13,107 nt of DNA from Tubulinosema ratisbonensis (GCA_004000155.1 RCSS01000061.1:1-13107), one strand, 5' to 3'. Counted from the stretch's first letter, positions 1 to 7,738 are shown. The notes: generated by a model not told the origin, from the letters alone. A program made the numbers and translations.

Positions 1-223
1 GTAAAAATGATATAACAATCAGATAATTTATCTAAAAAAATATTTAAGCAGATTTACTTAAATATTATGATCATTTTTTAGCAATAAACAAAACCAAAAA
101 AATAAATCTTTTAAAATAACCAACAGACTTACAGGTCAAAAAATTCCCTTATCAAAAAATATCTTTAGAATAGGATAATGACAGTAAGGTTGGACAGTTA
201 TGTTACTAAATTTAAAAAATGTA

Positions 224-340
224 CAGGGGGTTTAGAAGTTTATTTACAATTTAAACTCTTGTTTTACTATAAAAACATTTATATTCACAACATAAACATT
301 TATTTTCAAATTAGATATTTTAAATTTAAAAAATAGATTA
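224..340 (+). repeat. Left terminal inverted repeat of Tc1/mariner element
   Basis: Pairs with the complement of 1341-1458. Both ends start CAGGG. In both, ACAATTT begins 22-23 bases in, and an identical 15-mer, AAACATTTATATTCA, begins at base 50. Similarity fades at about base 117. An ACATTTAT-type motif occurs twice inside the repeat (about 275-304), possibly a transposase-binding subrepeat. Confidence 0.8.
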
Positions 341-362
341 AGTAATAACTGTAATCATGTAT

Positions 363-1321
363 TCACTCTTGGTTTAATGATCGCAAAACATACCTCATTT
401 TATTCCTATAATATCCTTCAATATCCTCACAAGAAATAAGATTGTATCCATGTATTTTAGGCGACATCAAAAAATTCTCTTCTATAGAATTTTCCCTTTT
501 ACATGATTTTTCTATTTTGAAAACTTTTCTCCAATACTGGTTAAAATGGTGAATAACGTGATAAAAAAATAAATTCAATATTAGAATTACGCAAAAAATT
601 TGATCTCTCTGTATTTGTAAAAAGGAACATTATATAAAATAAAAAAACATAGCTTAACTCCTTTTCACTTAATACATTTATTAACTCTTTTAAAATAGTA
701 AAAAAGAGGCTGAATTAAAAGGAGTGCTTTGTGTACCATAGTAGATGACTTGTAAATATTTAATGCGCAGCATATATAAATGTTTCTTGAACGTATATAA
801 GGAAATATAGATATAACAGATTTACTAATTGGAGATCCACCTTTTGAAGCTCTAATAAAAATATTAAACCTAAATTCATCAATAAAAAACAAATTGCGAT
901 GCAGAAAATTACCCTTGAAGAGAGACAAAGTCTTGGGAGTGTTTAATCTTTAATAAATTACTGACGTTGTTTCTTTTTTTTAAAATTAGATAAACTTTTT
1001 TTAAGTATGACGGAAGTCTTTAATTAATTTAGAAACTGTTGTAATTGACACATTAAAACGCAATCGGGTTCATATTTCTATAAATAGTACGATTGTTATT
1101 AATCAAGATTTTATGTTGATTTCATGTTCATTTGTTACTTTTTTTGGGTTAAACACTGTTCTTATCTTTTTATCGATTAGGCCGGTTCCCATATAACTCT
1201 TAATAATTTTATGTATTGTGGTTCGAATTATACTTAGAATTCGTGATATCTAAAATACGCTATGTCTGTTATCATATGCTTCTATGATTTGTCTACTTAT
1301 AAAATGAGAAATTGTGGTCAT
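363..1321 (-). pseudogene. Broken Tc1/mariner (IS630-like) transposase
   Basis: The minus strand can be followed from an ATG at 1319-1321 to a TGA at 363-365, about 320 codons, the usual length for this family. The N-terminal part reads as a helix-turn-helix followed by a stretch of the 'KKVTNEHE' type. It has in-frame stops in the 1080-1260 region and a frameshift near 1005. The middle (665-928) is open and carries FIDEFRFN, which matches the DDE-fold strand with a catalytic Asp, then SRNIYICCALN. Near 545-590 another frame reads FLSRYSPF, the family's 'LPPYSPxLNPIE' segment with the third acidic residue. A further frameshift follows, and the C-terminus (363-578) contains EGYYRNKMRYV. No intact protein can be made. 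It sits inside the inverted repeats, so it is the element's own transposase. Confidence 0.82.
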
Positions 1322-1340
1322 AGATAAAAAATTTTAAAAT

Positions 1341-1458
1341 TAATTTATTTTTAAAAATTAAAATATTTATATGTAAGAATAAATGGTTATTTTATGAATA
1401 TAAATGTTTATGCTGTGTATACTAATGTCTAAATTGTGATAATGACTCGGTAACCCTG
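1341..1458 (-). repeat. Right terminal inverted repeat of Tc1/mariner element
   Basis: Read on the minus strand from 1458 downward, it starts CAGGGTTACC and aligns with 224-340 with only small indels. It shares the 15-mer AAACATTTATATTCA at base 50 from the end. The TA at 1459-1460 is the flanking target dinucleotide. Confidence 0.8.
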
Positions 1459-1460
1459 TA

Positions 1461-1599
1461 AATAAAATCGCCGAATCAACAATTTTTTAAATGATTTAAA
1501 AGCACACATTNTCTTAATAAGATNAAACAAGCAATTTTAGNTCGCTTCGAATGTAAAATACTGTATAAAAAATTCAAAAGAGGCATGATATATTATATA
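1461..1599. other. AT-rich flank of the transposon, no gene seen
   Basis: The DNA right of the transposon's TA has no open frame worth reporting. It holds three ambiguous bases (1511, 1524, 1541). Confidence 0.5.
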
Positions 1600-1924
1600 A
1601 AAATTGTTATGATACTTTTTCGATATCACTTTAATTTTCTATACCTTCAGTAAATATTGTGGTACATTAGGTAACCACATCAAAATTAACCAATCAGAAA
1701 ATACCAAAAATTATTAATAAAAATATTTCAACTTCTAAGGGGACCAGAAGAAAAACGAATAAACAACTTAAATGAAAGTCTATTCAACAATCTTGTTTGA
1801 GGTGTGTTATCTATCCTTGATGGATTACTTTGTTTTTAAAGAAGTATTCAATAAAGTTTTGTTGTGACAATTTATCTAAATATAAAATATTCTCATTAGT
1901 TCCTTTTTTTATTATTATACTCAT
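1600..1924 (-). pseudogene. Relic of a dispersed repeat, possible transposase N-terminus
   Basis: A small minus-strand ORF (1811-1924, 37 codons, ATG start) contains KLSQQNFIEYFFKNKVI and stops at TAG. Continuing on the minus strand, the DNA matches 8150-8296: an exact 18-mer (1781-1798 and 8279-8296) is followed by about 100 bases of looser similarity. 'FIEYFF' near the start is reminiscent of microsporidian ISXO2/Merlin-type transposases, but no zinc-binding or DDE motif survives, so the identity is only a suggestion. It is best treated as one of three decayed copies of one repeat (see 4933-5420 and 7960-8440). Confidence 0.4.
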
Positions 1925-2014
1925 GTTTACTTTTCTGGGATTAAAATGTAAATAAAGTTATTAATAAATATAAATTATCATTTTGTTTTAACAGTGTGAA
2001 ACGCCGAAATATTT

Positions 2015-2300
2015 TTACAAATCGTTTTTTAAGTGACTGTTATTCAGATTAATCTTTTTGAGTTTTACTGAGAATTTATACTTTTTTTTGCGGGAATTTT
2101 TAGCGAGCATTTTCTGTTCATTAATAGAACAAGTTTCATCATCTTGCTCCTCCGTATAAGGTCTTAAGTTTTTTAAATTGTGCCGTCTATTTGACCATTT
2201 ATTAAAATATTTACCCTGCCATGAAAATTATTCATTTTTTCGATATTATGAAACCCTTTCCATTGTTCATCTAATTTCTTAATGTTAAAATTTTTTAGTA
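2015..2300 (-). pseudogene. Frame-broken fragment, possibly Myb/SANT-like
   Basis: Two overlapping minus-strand frames look like one broken gene. The upstream part (about 2300-2200) reads KKLDEQWKGFHNIEK. The frame then shifts, and the downstream part (2015 to about 2227, TAA at 2015-2017) reads FNKWSNRRHNLKNL, then PYTEEQDDE and a lysine/asparagine-rich tail. A Trp, then a basic 'KW.NR..NL', then 'TEEQDDE', resembles the junction of two Myb repeats ('RW.N.L...WTEEEDE'). Only one Trp-spaced helix set is visible and the frame is disrupted, so the family call is weak. No intact start is seen. It could also be unrelated degraded coding sequence. Confidence 0.35.
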
Positions 2301-3163
2301 ATTACAGTAAAACCTCTATTCAAGGCACAGCATAATTACTTTATTTTATTAAAGACAAAATTAAAATTTAATTTTTATTTTTGAAGGGAAATTAATGTAT
2401 AAATTTAATTTTATATGGCAAAATTCAAATTCATAAAAAATATTATATTAACATAATTTTCTTTACCTTTATTTATGACAAAAAAAAAATATTTATCATT
2501 TGAAAATATGAAAGGAATATTTAACAATTTAAAATAAAGCCGAATACAAAATATCTTTAATAAATACTCTTTCTTAAAAAGAATGTTGTATCGTATAAAG
2601 GATTATATGAAAGATATTGTGGTAACCTGTTGATTTGTAAGTTTTATTAAATTTATTTTTATTATTATTATTTAGTAAAAGTAAAGGGGTTATATAATGA
2701 AATATTCTTTTTATCCAGAGTTTTTTCTAAAAAACTCTTAGGGTTACAATAATATTATCAAACTATGCATTATATTTACAAATTTCAAAATTAATAACAA
2801 TTCCTTTAACTCATAACATTCTTAGTTTTAAGCTTAGAGTGTGTAAGAACCCATTTATATTAAAATAAGTATCTCGAGTGAACCTAAACTAGTAAAATTA
2901 AAATTTTATTCAAAAATAAAAACTTGTTTTATGATAATTTTTGAGATTTTCTGAAAATAGTCAATAAATTTTTTCATTTAAAAATGAGGTTGTGTAAAAA
3001 ATTATATTTATTCTATAATTCTAATCATTATTGTATAATTCAGAATCATTGTATGAGTGATTTAGACAAAACTGCATAAAAAAATAAAATAAATAATTTA
3101 CAGTAATTTATTAAAATTTATTTTATTTAATTTAAATATAAAAATAATAAATCATTTATTTCA
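2301..3163. other. AT-rich gene-free stretch upstream of Rpb12
   Basis: About 860 bases of very AT-rich DNA with no open frame that looks coding on either strand. The sequence immediately upstream of the Rpb12 ATG is A/T only, apart from a C two bases before it, with no CCC or GGG motif. Confidence 0.5.
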
Positions 3164-3319
3164 ATGGAAGAAGACTCAAACAAATACCAGTACGAATGTT
3201 TAGATTGTAAAGAAACAGTAATCTTGACAGAGAAATCACAAATAAGATGTACATACTGCTCATACAGAATACTTAGAAAGAAAAGAAGTGATAAACCAGT
3301 ACAATTCGAGGCAAGATAA
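3164..3319 (+). CDS. RPB12: RNA polymerases I/II/III subunit RPABC4 (Rpb12/Rpc10)
   Basis: This encodes a 51-residue protein, the smallest shared subunit of the three nuclear RNA polymerases. In known structures this subunit is a zinc ribbon bridging the Rpb2 and Rpb3 side of the enzyme and helping assembly. Cys12, Cys15, Cys29 and Cys32 form the C-X2-C-X13-C-X2-C site. The run IRCTYCSYRILRKKRS followed by VQFEAR matches the highly conserved 'IRCxxCGxRIxYKKRT...VxFxAR' end of the family, including the C-terminal Arg. The canonical Gly after the fourth Cys (CGYR) is Ser33 here. The N-terminus is trimmed relative to yeast. The stop is 5 bp from the stop of the convergent U1-C-like gene. AATAAA overlaps the stop codon (3319-3324) and may be a poly(A) signal. 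Confidence 0.95.
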   Translation: MEEDSNKYQYECLDCKETVILTEKSQIRCTYCSYRILRKKRSDKPVQFEAR

Positions 3320-3324
3320 ATAAA

Positions 3325-3519
3325 TTAATTTGATTTTTTTGTATTATTCTGTTTATACACATAATCCAAATATTTTAACTTATTTTTATCTTGTAAAACT
3401 TCTAAAAAGTATGTTTTTTTATTCAAATTGTGTTTCATTCCTTTTAAGTGCATTAATCTTCCTGTCAAGTGTTGGTGAAATAAAAATACTTTGCAATATT
3501 CACAATAATACTTTTTCAT
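3325..3519 (-). CDS. U1-C-type C2H2 zinc finger protein (U1 snRNP C-like)
   Basis: A 64-residue protein that is almost entirely the zinc finger of U1 snRNP subunit C (Yhc1 in yeast), which helps the U1 particle engage 5' splice sites. Starting MKKYYCEYC, its Cys6, Cys9, His24 and His30 fall at exactly the U1-C positions, and His15, Arg21, Gly27 and Lys29 also agree. The C-X2-C-X14-H-X5-H spacing fits U1-C better than the related ZMAT5/U11-U12-20K finger, which has one residue fewer between the second Cys and the first His. The tail after residue 50 is short and Lys/Asn-rich, with no proline-rich region, so the protein is minimal. It converges on RPB12 (5 bp apart) and diverges from ASF1 (57 bp). 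If the call is right, the organism keeps at least part of the spliceosome. Confidence 0.72.
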   Translation of the reverse strand: MKKYYCEYCKVFLFHQHLTGRLMHLKGMKHNLNKKTYFLEVLQDKNKLKYLDYVYKQNNTKKSN

Positions 3520-3576
3520 TTATGGATTAATAAATTAATTAAATAAACCAATAAAAAAATATTTTAAAAATTGCCC
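3520..3576. promoter_or_regulatory. 57-bp shared divergent promoter region (U1-C-like / ASF1)
   Basis: This is the whole interval between the minus-strand start at 3519 and the plus-strand ASF1 start at 3577. Both promoters must fit here or overlap coding sequence. It is A/T only apart from the CCC beside the ASF1 start, two other C and two G residues. Such short spacers are normal in microsporidia. Confidence 0.55.
3574..3576 (+). promoter_or_regulatory. CCC motif directly before the ASF1 ATG
   Basis: CCC abuts the ATG at 3577. A CCC- or GGG-like motif just upstream of start codons is an established microsporidian gene-start signal. It supports ATG 3577 over the in-frame TTG at 3571 and supports the taxonomic assignment. 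Confidence 0.6.
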
Positions 3577-4620
3577 ATGTCAGTTACGTTTAAGAAAATT
3601 AAGCCTTCTTCTACAACCCAGTTGTTAAAGGATCCAATGACATTTTCGGTTGTGTTGGAGTGTGAAGAGATTAAGGATGACCTTGATTTTGAGATATCTT
3701 ACTCTGTAGATCCTCATACCGAAGAATTTGATCAAAAAATTGCCGTTCTTANTGTTGGGCCTATTCCTAAAGGAAATATTGGATTTAACATTGAAACTGA
3801 TCCAATTAATTTTAATTTGTTAAAACCTGAACATATTTTTGGGCTTACCTCTGTGATTATTGTAGGAAAATANAAAGAAGTNCCTTTTTTAAGAGTAGGT
3901 TACATTTTTGAAGTGAAGTATCCTGGGATTGATAATAAGTATTTGGTAAAAGAGGATGAAATAGGAGAAGGAATGGATTCAGAAGAAAATACCCTTAGAC
4001 AAAGTGATGAATGTCAGTGCGAGGGAGAATGTCAATGTGAATTAGAAGAAGAGGAGCAGTGCCAATGTGAGGGAGAATGTCAATGCGAATTGAAAGAAGA
4101 ACACGAATGTGAATGTGAAGGAGAGTGTCAATGTGAATTAGAAGAAGAGTGTCAGTGCGAAGGAGAATGTCAGTGTGAATTAGAAGAAGAGTGTCAGTGC
4201 GAAGGAGAATGTCAGTGCGAATTAGAAGAAGAGTGTCAGTGCGAGGGAGACTGTCAATGTGAATTAGAGGAATGTGAAGAAGATTGTGAGTGTGAAAACG
4301 AAAAAACACAAGAAGAAGAAATCAAACCAGAAAACAACGAAGAAATAAAAGAAAACTTATCAAAAAAAGTAAAACTAAGCTCACCTTATTTACCAGACCC
4401 ACTTAACAACATTTCAGTCGAGTCTCTCGTAAACGAATCTTCTTTTACTGAAATACAAAAAAAAATGGATGAGCCATTACTTCCACCTATTTTAGATGAG
4501 AATATTTTAGAAGAAAATAAGATTAATGTTAATGGTATTACTTTAGATAAAACTAAAATAGAAATAGAGTTTAAAGAACCTCCTTTAGTGACTGTATTTC
4601 AAATTGAGTGGGATAAATAA
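3577..4620 (+). CDS. ASF1: Histone H3-H4 chaperone ASF1 with internal Cys-rich insertion
   Basis: A nuclear histone chaperone that binds H3-H4 dimers during replication-coupled and other chromatin assembly. The 347-residue protein starts MSVTFKKIKPSS. The Asf1 core is recognisable: LECEEIKDDLDFEISYS (about 28-44, retaining the acidic 'DL' H3-binding strand), VGPIPKG (60-66, family VGPVPxG) and PFLRVGY (103-109, family FVRVGYY, with the H3-H4-contact Arg kept). The final strand VTVFQIEWDK (338-347) matches the family's VTRFNIVWD. In ordinary Asf1 about 30 residues link the last two segments; here there are more than 220. The insertion contains six acidic Cys-X-Cys units (146-233) and a charged, low-complexity stretch. 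Yeast has an acidic tail after the core, whereas here the acid is inside it. Ambiguous codons: residue 59 (ANT) and residue 99 (TAN). Tyr fits 99, because a stop would remove RVGY; GTN at 102 is Val. Confidence 0.9.
   Translation: MSVTFKKIKPSSTTQLLKDPMTFSVVLECEEIKDDLDFEISYSVDPHTEEFDQKIAVLXVGPIPKGNIGFNIETDPINFNLLKPEHIFGLTSVIIVGKXKEXPFLRVGYIFEVKYPGIDNKYLVKEDEIGEGMDSEENTLRQSDECQCEGECQCELEEEEQCQCEGECQCELKEEHECECEGECQCELEEECQCEGECQCELEEECQCEGECQCELEEECQCEGDCQCELEECEEDCECENEKTQEEEIKPENNEEIKENLSKKVKLSSPYLPDPLNNISVESLVNESSFTEIQKKMDEPLLPPILDENILEENKINVNGITLDKTKIEIEFKEPPLVTVFQIEWDK
4012..4275 (+). repeat. Six tandem 42/48-bp repeats encoding C-X-C-X3-C-X-C units
   Basis: In-frame repeats inside ASF1 begin at 4012, 4060, 4108, 4150, 4192 and 4234. 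The first two are 48 bp (16 codons) and the others 42 bp (14 codons). Each encodes the pattern CQCEGECQCELEEE with small changes, giving four cysteines per unit and 24 in all. Three more cysteines follow at 4276-4293. The last three units are almost identical at the DNA level, suggesting recent expansion, while the first three have diverged more. The reverse strand is also open here (3995-4309), a by-product of the repeat. Confidence 0.92.
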
Positions 4621-4932
4621 AGTTTTTATGATTTATTAAAAAAAAAGAAATTATAAAATAATTTATTTTATTTAAGAATGATGATAGTAAATTATATTTA
4701 AAAAGAAAGACATAAAATAATAAACAAGAAATATTTATTTAATTAAATTAATTATTTATTTACACATTAAAATAAATTAAAGATAAAATGTTTTAAGAAA
4801 TTATTAAATAATAAAATTTTTTCTGACCTTAAACAATTTTTTATAATGAATTTTATTAACTTAGTTCTTAATAAAGCTACATTAGTTTACATATAACATT
4901 TGGTTAATATATTAATTAAAGTCAATTTCTAG
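4621..4932. other. AT-rich stretch after ASF1, no gene seen
   Basis: Nothing beyond A/T-rich low-complexity DNA. There is no convincing open frame on either strand. Confidence 0.5.
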
Positions 4933-5420
4933 TAAATAGGTATTTATATTTTATATAGAAGGTATAGCAAAAGATCTTAGTATGAATTTCATCTTTAGGC
5001 AACAAAAAAAAATCAATTGAAGCAAAATGATTTTATTATAAAACTTCTACATTGTTTTTTTTAATTTTTAGAGGGTAACAAACACAATTCTAAAATACCT
5101 TTTATTTAGTACAATAAATTATTACTATTTTGATATAAAATTGTTAATCGTTTTGTAAGGAAATCATGATAATAAAAAATATAAGTTTCTTTTAAAATTG
5201 TCAGATTTAATTTACAAAACTTTAATTTAGAACTACAAAAAAAGATAAATAGTTATATAAGAACATTAAGAAGATTAAATGTCTCATGTAAAAAGACTCT
5301 AATTTCAGATTAATTAATAAATAAATTAAAAAGTTTTTGAGTAATAAGGTTAAGAGTAATGAAGAACAGGTGTGACTAACATAGCCAAACTAATTTCAAG
5401 GATTAAAGAAGATAAAAAGA
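4933..5420. repeat. Diverged copy of a dispersed repeat
   Basis: Two blocks match the region 8093-8440 in the same order and orientation. The first, from taaatagg at 4933 through tttatat.agaagg, corresponds to 8093-8130. The second, gtaataagg followed by taag.gta and aacag (about 5341-5370), corresponds to about 8409-8432. The blocks are about 410 bases apart here and about 315 there. No open frame survives. It is probably a remnant of the same mobile element as 1600-1924 and 7960-8440. Confidence 0.4.
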
Positions 5421-6577
5421 ACATATTACAACATGATCGTAGTAAATTTTAAATAAAATTGTTTTATATTCAATATACAGTGCTCGTGGGTAAAAAATCT
5501 TACTCTAAAGAAGATTGTACATATATTTTAATTTCGATAAACAACAAAGGGTATGGATTAAATATATGATTTTACTTTTATTTTCTGAAATTACAAAAAA
5601 AACTATCTGACGAATGATTTATAGTAAATAAAGAAGGGGCTATTTACATAAAAAAGTCAAGGTAGGAACTAAAAAAAATAAGGAGAAGAGTAAGTCATCA
5701 CAAATAATTAAATATTTAAATTAATACCTGACAAATATGTAAAAAAGTATTTTATATTTATTTTGCTAAATTACTTCTAAAGCAATAATAGTTTCCTAAT
5801 TATAATTTATCGCATAAGAAAAGATGCCTTAAATAAAATTTTAATCCAAAAAAAAATAAGTTAAAATATCTTTTTAGTTAAGTTATAAAAAACGTAAAAA
5901 ACACTTTTTATACAATGTGTTTTAGAACTATAATTCAAAATAAATCATTAAAGGTAATGGTATATTAAGAAAAAAGAAGCAATTTAAAATTCTCTACTCA
6001 AAAAGTAATGTTTTAAACAAATATGATAGATTTCTCTTAACTTTAACAATCTCTAAATTAAAAATCATCAAATTATTTAGAAACCAAAACAAAATATAAT
6101 AAAGTTCGTTGTTTTGCTTAACTAATATGTCTGTAAAGTAAAATTAATACATTTATAATAAAATACTATCAATAATTAATATTCCCAAGCAAAGAATATT
6201 TAAGAAAATAATTACAACAAGTATTTTTTTATTGCCTAAAGATGAGAAATCTATAAAAAACTTTTATACTCTAAAAATACTGCCAGTATCATATTTGATT
6301 CACTTAATTCATTATAAATAGGAATACTATGTTTATTTCAGAGTTAGATAGTTTATATCTTCAATATTTTAATGGGTTGTTTGAAAATAAAAGGTAAATG
6401 ACAAGAATCTGCATCTAAAAGTGTGCGTAACTCTCTTTATAATCTTTTTTTACCAAAATGTATATTACTTCATTTACAACTTACTTTCTCTTAAAGATTA
6501 GAGTCTAAGAATATTTTCCAAAATAAAAATTTTTTATTTTTAAATAAAAATTTAAAAAATAAATTTTCAATTCTAAA
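5421..6577. other. Long AT-rich stretch upstream of TRM11, no convincing gene
   Basis: About 1.15 kb with only very short open frames. The best seen is a 22-codon plus-strand frame (6329-6397) reading MFISELDSLYLQYFNGLF, which I do not regard as a gene. The last 40 bases before TRM11 are A/T except for two C, with no CCC or GGG motif. Confidence 0.45.
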
Positions 6578-7738
6578 ATGTTATTCATTTTTCATTACAC
6601 AAATTTAAATACATCAAGAATAGAAACTTACACACTTTTTAAAAGAAACAACTTAAACTATAAAGTAATAACCAGTATCCCAGGATATCCTTACGATATA
6701 ATAAACACTTCTTTTGAAAATATTAACATTCTACTAAAAAGACTTGGTTTAATTCATCACATAAGCATATTCCTAGGATACGACAACGAAATACATCCTT
6801 ATTACTTAAAATACAACATAAAAACACAACTAGAACTAATAAATCTAATCGAGTCATATGATTTCTGTAAAGAAAAAGTAAAAAAAGGAAGATTTTTTAA
6901 AATAAATTTTTATAAAAAAAATGTACAAAAAAACCAAGAAGATTTTATTAAAGAAAAGGCATTTTTGTTAGAAAATAAAGAAATAAACTCACAAGGATTG
7001 ATTTTAGAAATAAACATTTATAAAGAAAAATTGTTGATGGGAATATTTTACAAAAAATCAATAAGAAAAGAATTATTAAAATTCGATGTTAAAAATTTAG
7101 ATTTTATTGGAAGAACAAGCATGAAAGTAGAAAACTGTATTCTTGTAACAAATCTTACCAATGCTTGTGCTAATCAAATTGTTTACGATCCTTTTTGTGG
7201 AAGTGGTTCTTTGTTAAATATTTTTGCTTATTTTGGGTGTAAAGTCTTAGGAAGTGATTTGAATAAACGTGAAATGATAGGTAAAAATACACAAAAAGGT
7301 AAAATACGTACACTTTTAAAAGGATTTAATGTGTATTCTAATTTTACAAAATACAATTTAAGCAAAAATTTAATTGGTTTTTTACAAAGTGATATTAACA
7401 ATTCACCAGTGAAATATTCAGATTTTATTGTTACTGACATACCTTATGGNGTTAGAATACATATGAAGAATGAGGTTTATTTTTATATTGAATCATTGTT
7501 TAAACTTGCTAAAAGAATTTTACCAACTAAAGGTATTTTAGCATTTTTTTCACCATCAGTTTCAATACAAGAAAAAGAGTTTGTTTTGTTAAACAAGGTA
7601 GATGAGAAATTAGGGACAGTTAGTAGAAGTTTATATATTTTTGAGAAANTAGGNANANTTATTCATTTTTTTAAATTATTTCATAAATCATTTACAATTT
7701 TTAATATAATTATTGTTTTGGGGTGGATATTGGTTTAG
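6578..7738 (+). CDS. TRM11: tRNA (guanine10-N2)-methyltransferase catalytic subunit TRM11
   Basis: A SAM-dependent methyltransferase that, with partner Trm112, makes m2G at position 10 of tRNAs. The N-terminal half (about 1-170), where Trm11 has its THUMP-containing region, is Lys/Asn/Ile-rich and poorly conserved. The catalytic domain is clear: GRTSM (178-182, family 'GxTSMD'), then VYDPFCGSGSLL (202-213), the SAM-binding motif I (DPFxGTGS in the family), LGSDLN with the ribose-binding acidic residue, and TDIPYGVR (286-293), the catalytic motif IV. The usual N/D-P-P-Y is D-I-P-Y here; GGN at 291 is Gly whatever the base. At 386 residues it is shorter than yeast Trm11. Four ambiguous bases (7649, 7654, 7656, 7658) precede a hydrophobic 25-residue tail that looks unlike Trm11, so the true C-terminus may lie near residue 358. 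Confidence 0.88.
   Translation: MLFIFHYTNLNTSRIETYTLFKRNNLNYKVITSIPGYPYDIINTSFENINILLKRLGLIHHISIFLGYDNEIHPYYLKYNIKTQLELINLIESYDFCKEKVKKGRFFKINFYKKNVQKNQEDFIKEKAFLLENKEINSQGLILEINIYKEKLLMGIFYKKSIRKELLKFDVKNLDFIGRTSMKVENCILVTNLTNACANQIVYDPFCGSGSLLNIFAYFGCKVLGSDLNKREMIGKNTQKGKIRTLLKGFNVYSNFTKYNLSKNLIGFLQSDINNSPVKYSDFIVTDIPYXVRIHMKNEVYFYIESLFKLAKRILPTKGILAFFSPSVSIQEKEFVLLNKVDEKLGTVSRSLYIFEKXXXXIHFFKLFHKSFTIFNIIIVLGWILV

Larger units (their letters stand above)
224..1458 (-). mobile_element. Degenerate Tc1/mariner (IS630-type) DNA transposon
   Basis: A complete but inactive element. The two ends begin CAGGG (224-228, and complement of 1454-1458) and are directly flanked by TA at 222-223 and 1459-1460, the target-site signature of Tc1/mariner elements. 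The ends form long imperfect inverted repeats of about 117 bp. Between them lies a single minus-strand transposase relic (363-1321) with an N-terminal helix-turn-helix-like part and a DDE-like part. The size of 1235 bp is normal for this superfamily. The ends have diverged clearly from each other and the transposase has stops and frameshifts, so the insertion is old. Confidence 0.85.

Noticed and set aside
1215..1235. GGTTCGAATT as a tRNA T-arm
   Set aside because: No acceptor stem or anticodon arm can be folded around it, and it lies within the transposase relic.
3330..3530. Plus-strand open frame opposite the U1-C-like gene
   Set aside because: It is antisense to the zinc finger, overlaps its start region and has no recognisable domain; the minus strand has conserved metal ligands.
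3571..3576. TTG at 3571 as ASF1 start
   Set aside because: An ATG six bases later is directly preceded by CCC and begins the normal short Asf1 N-terminus.
4012..4275. CRISPR-like array
   Set aside because: The repeats are contiguous, in frame, lack spacers and encode the ASF1 insertion.
3995..4309. Minus-strand open frame of 104 codons rich in His, Leu, Arg and Thr
   Set aside because: It exists only because the Cys-repeat of ASF1 is open on both strands; its sequence is a mirror of the repeat.
7228..7440. Minus-strand open frame inside TRM11
   Set aside because: It lies opposite conserved methyltransferase motifs and has no domain of its own.
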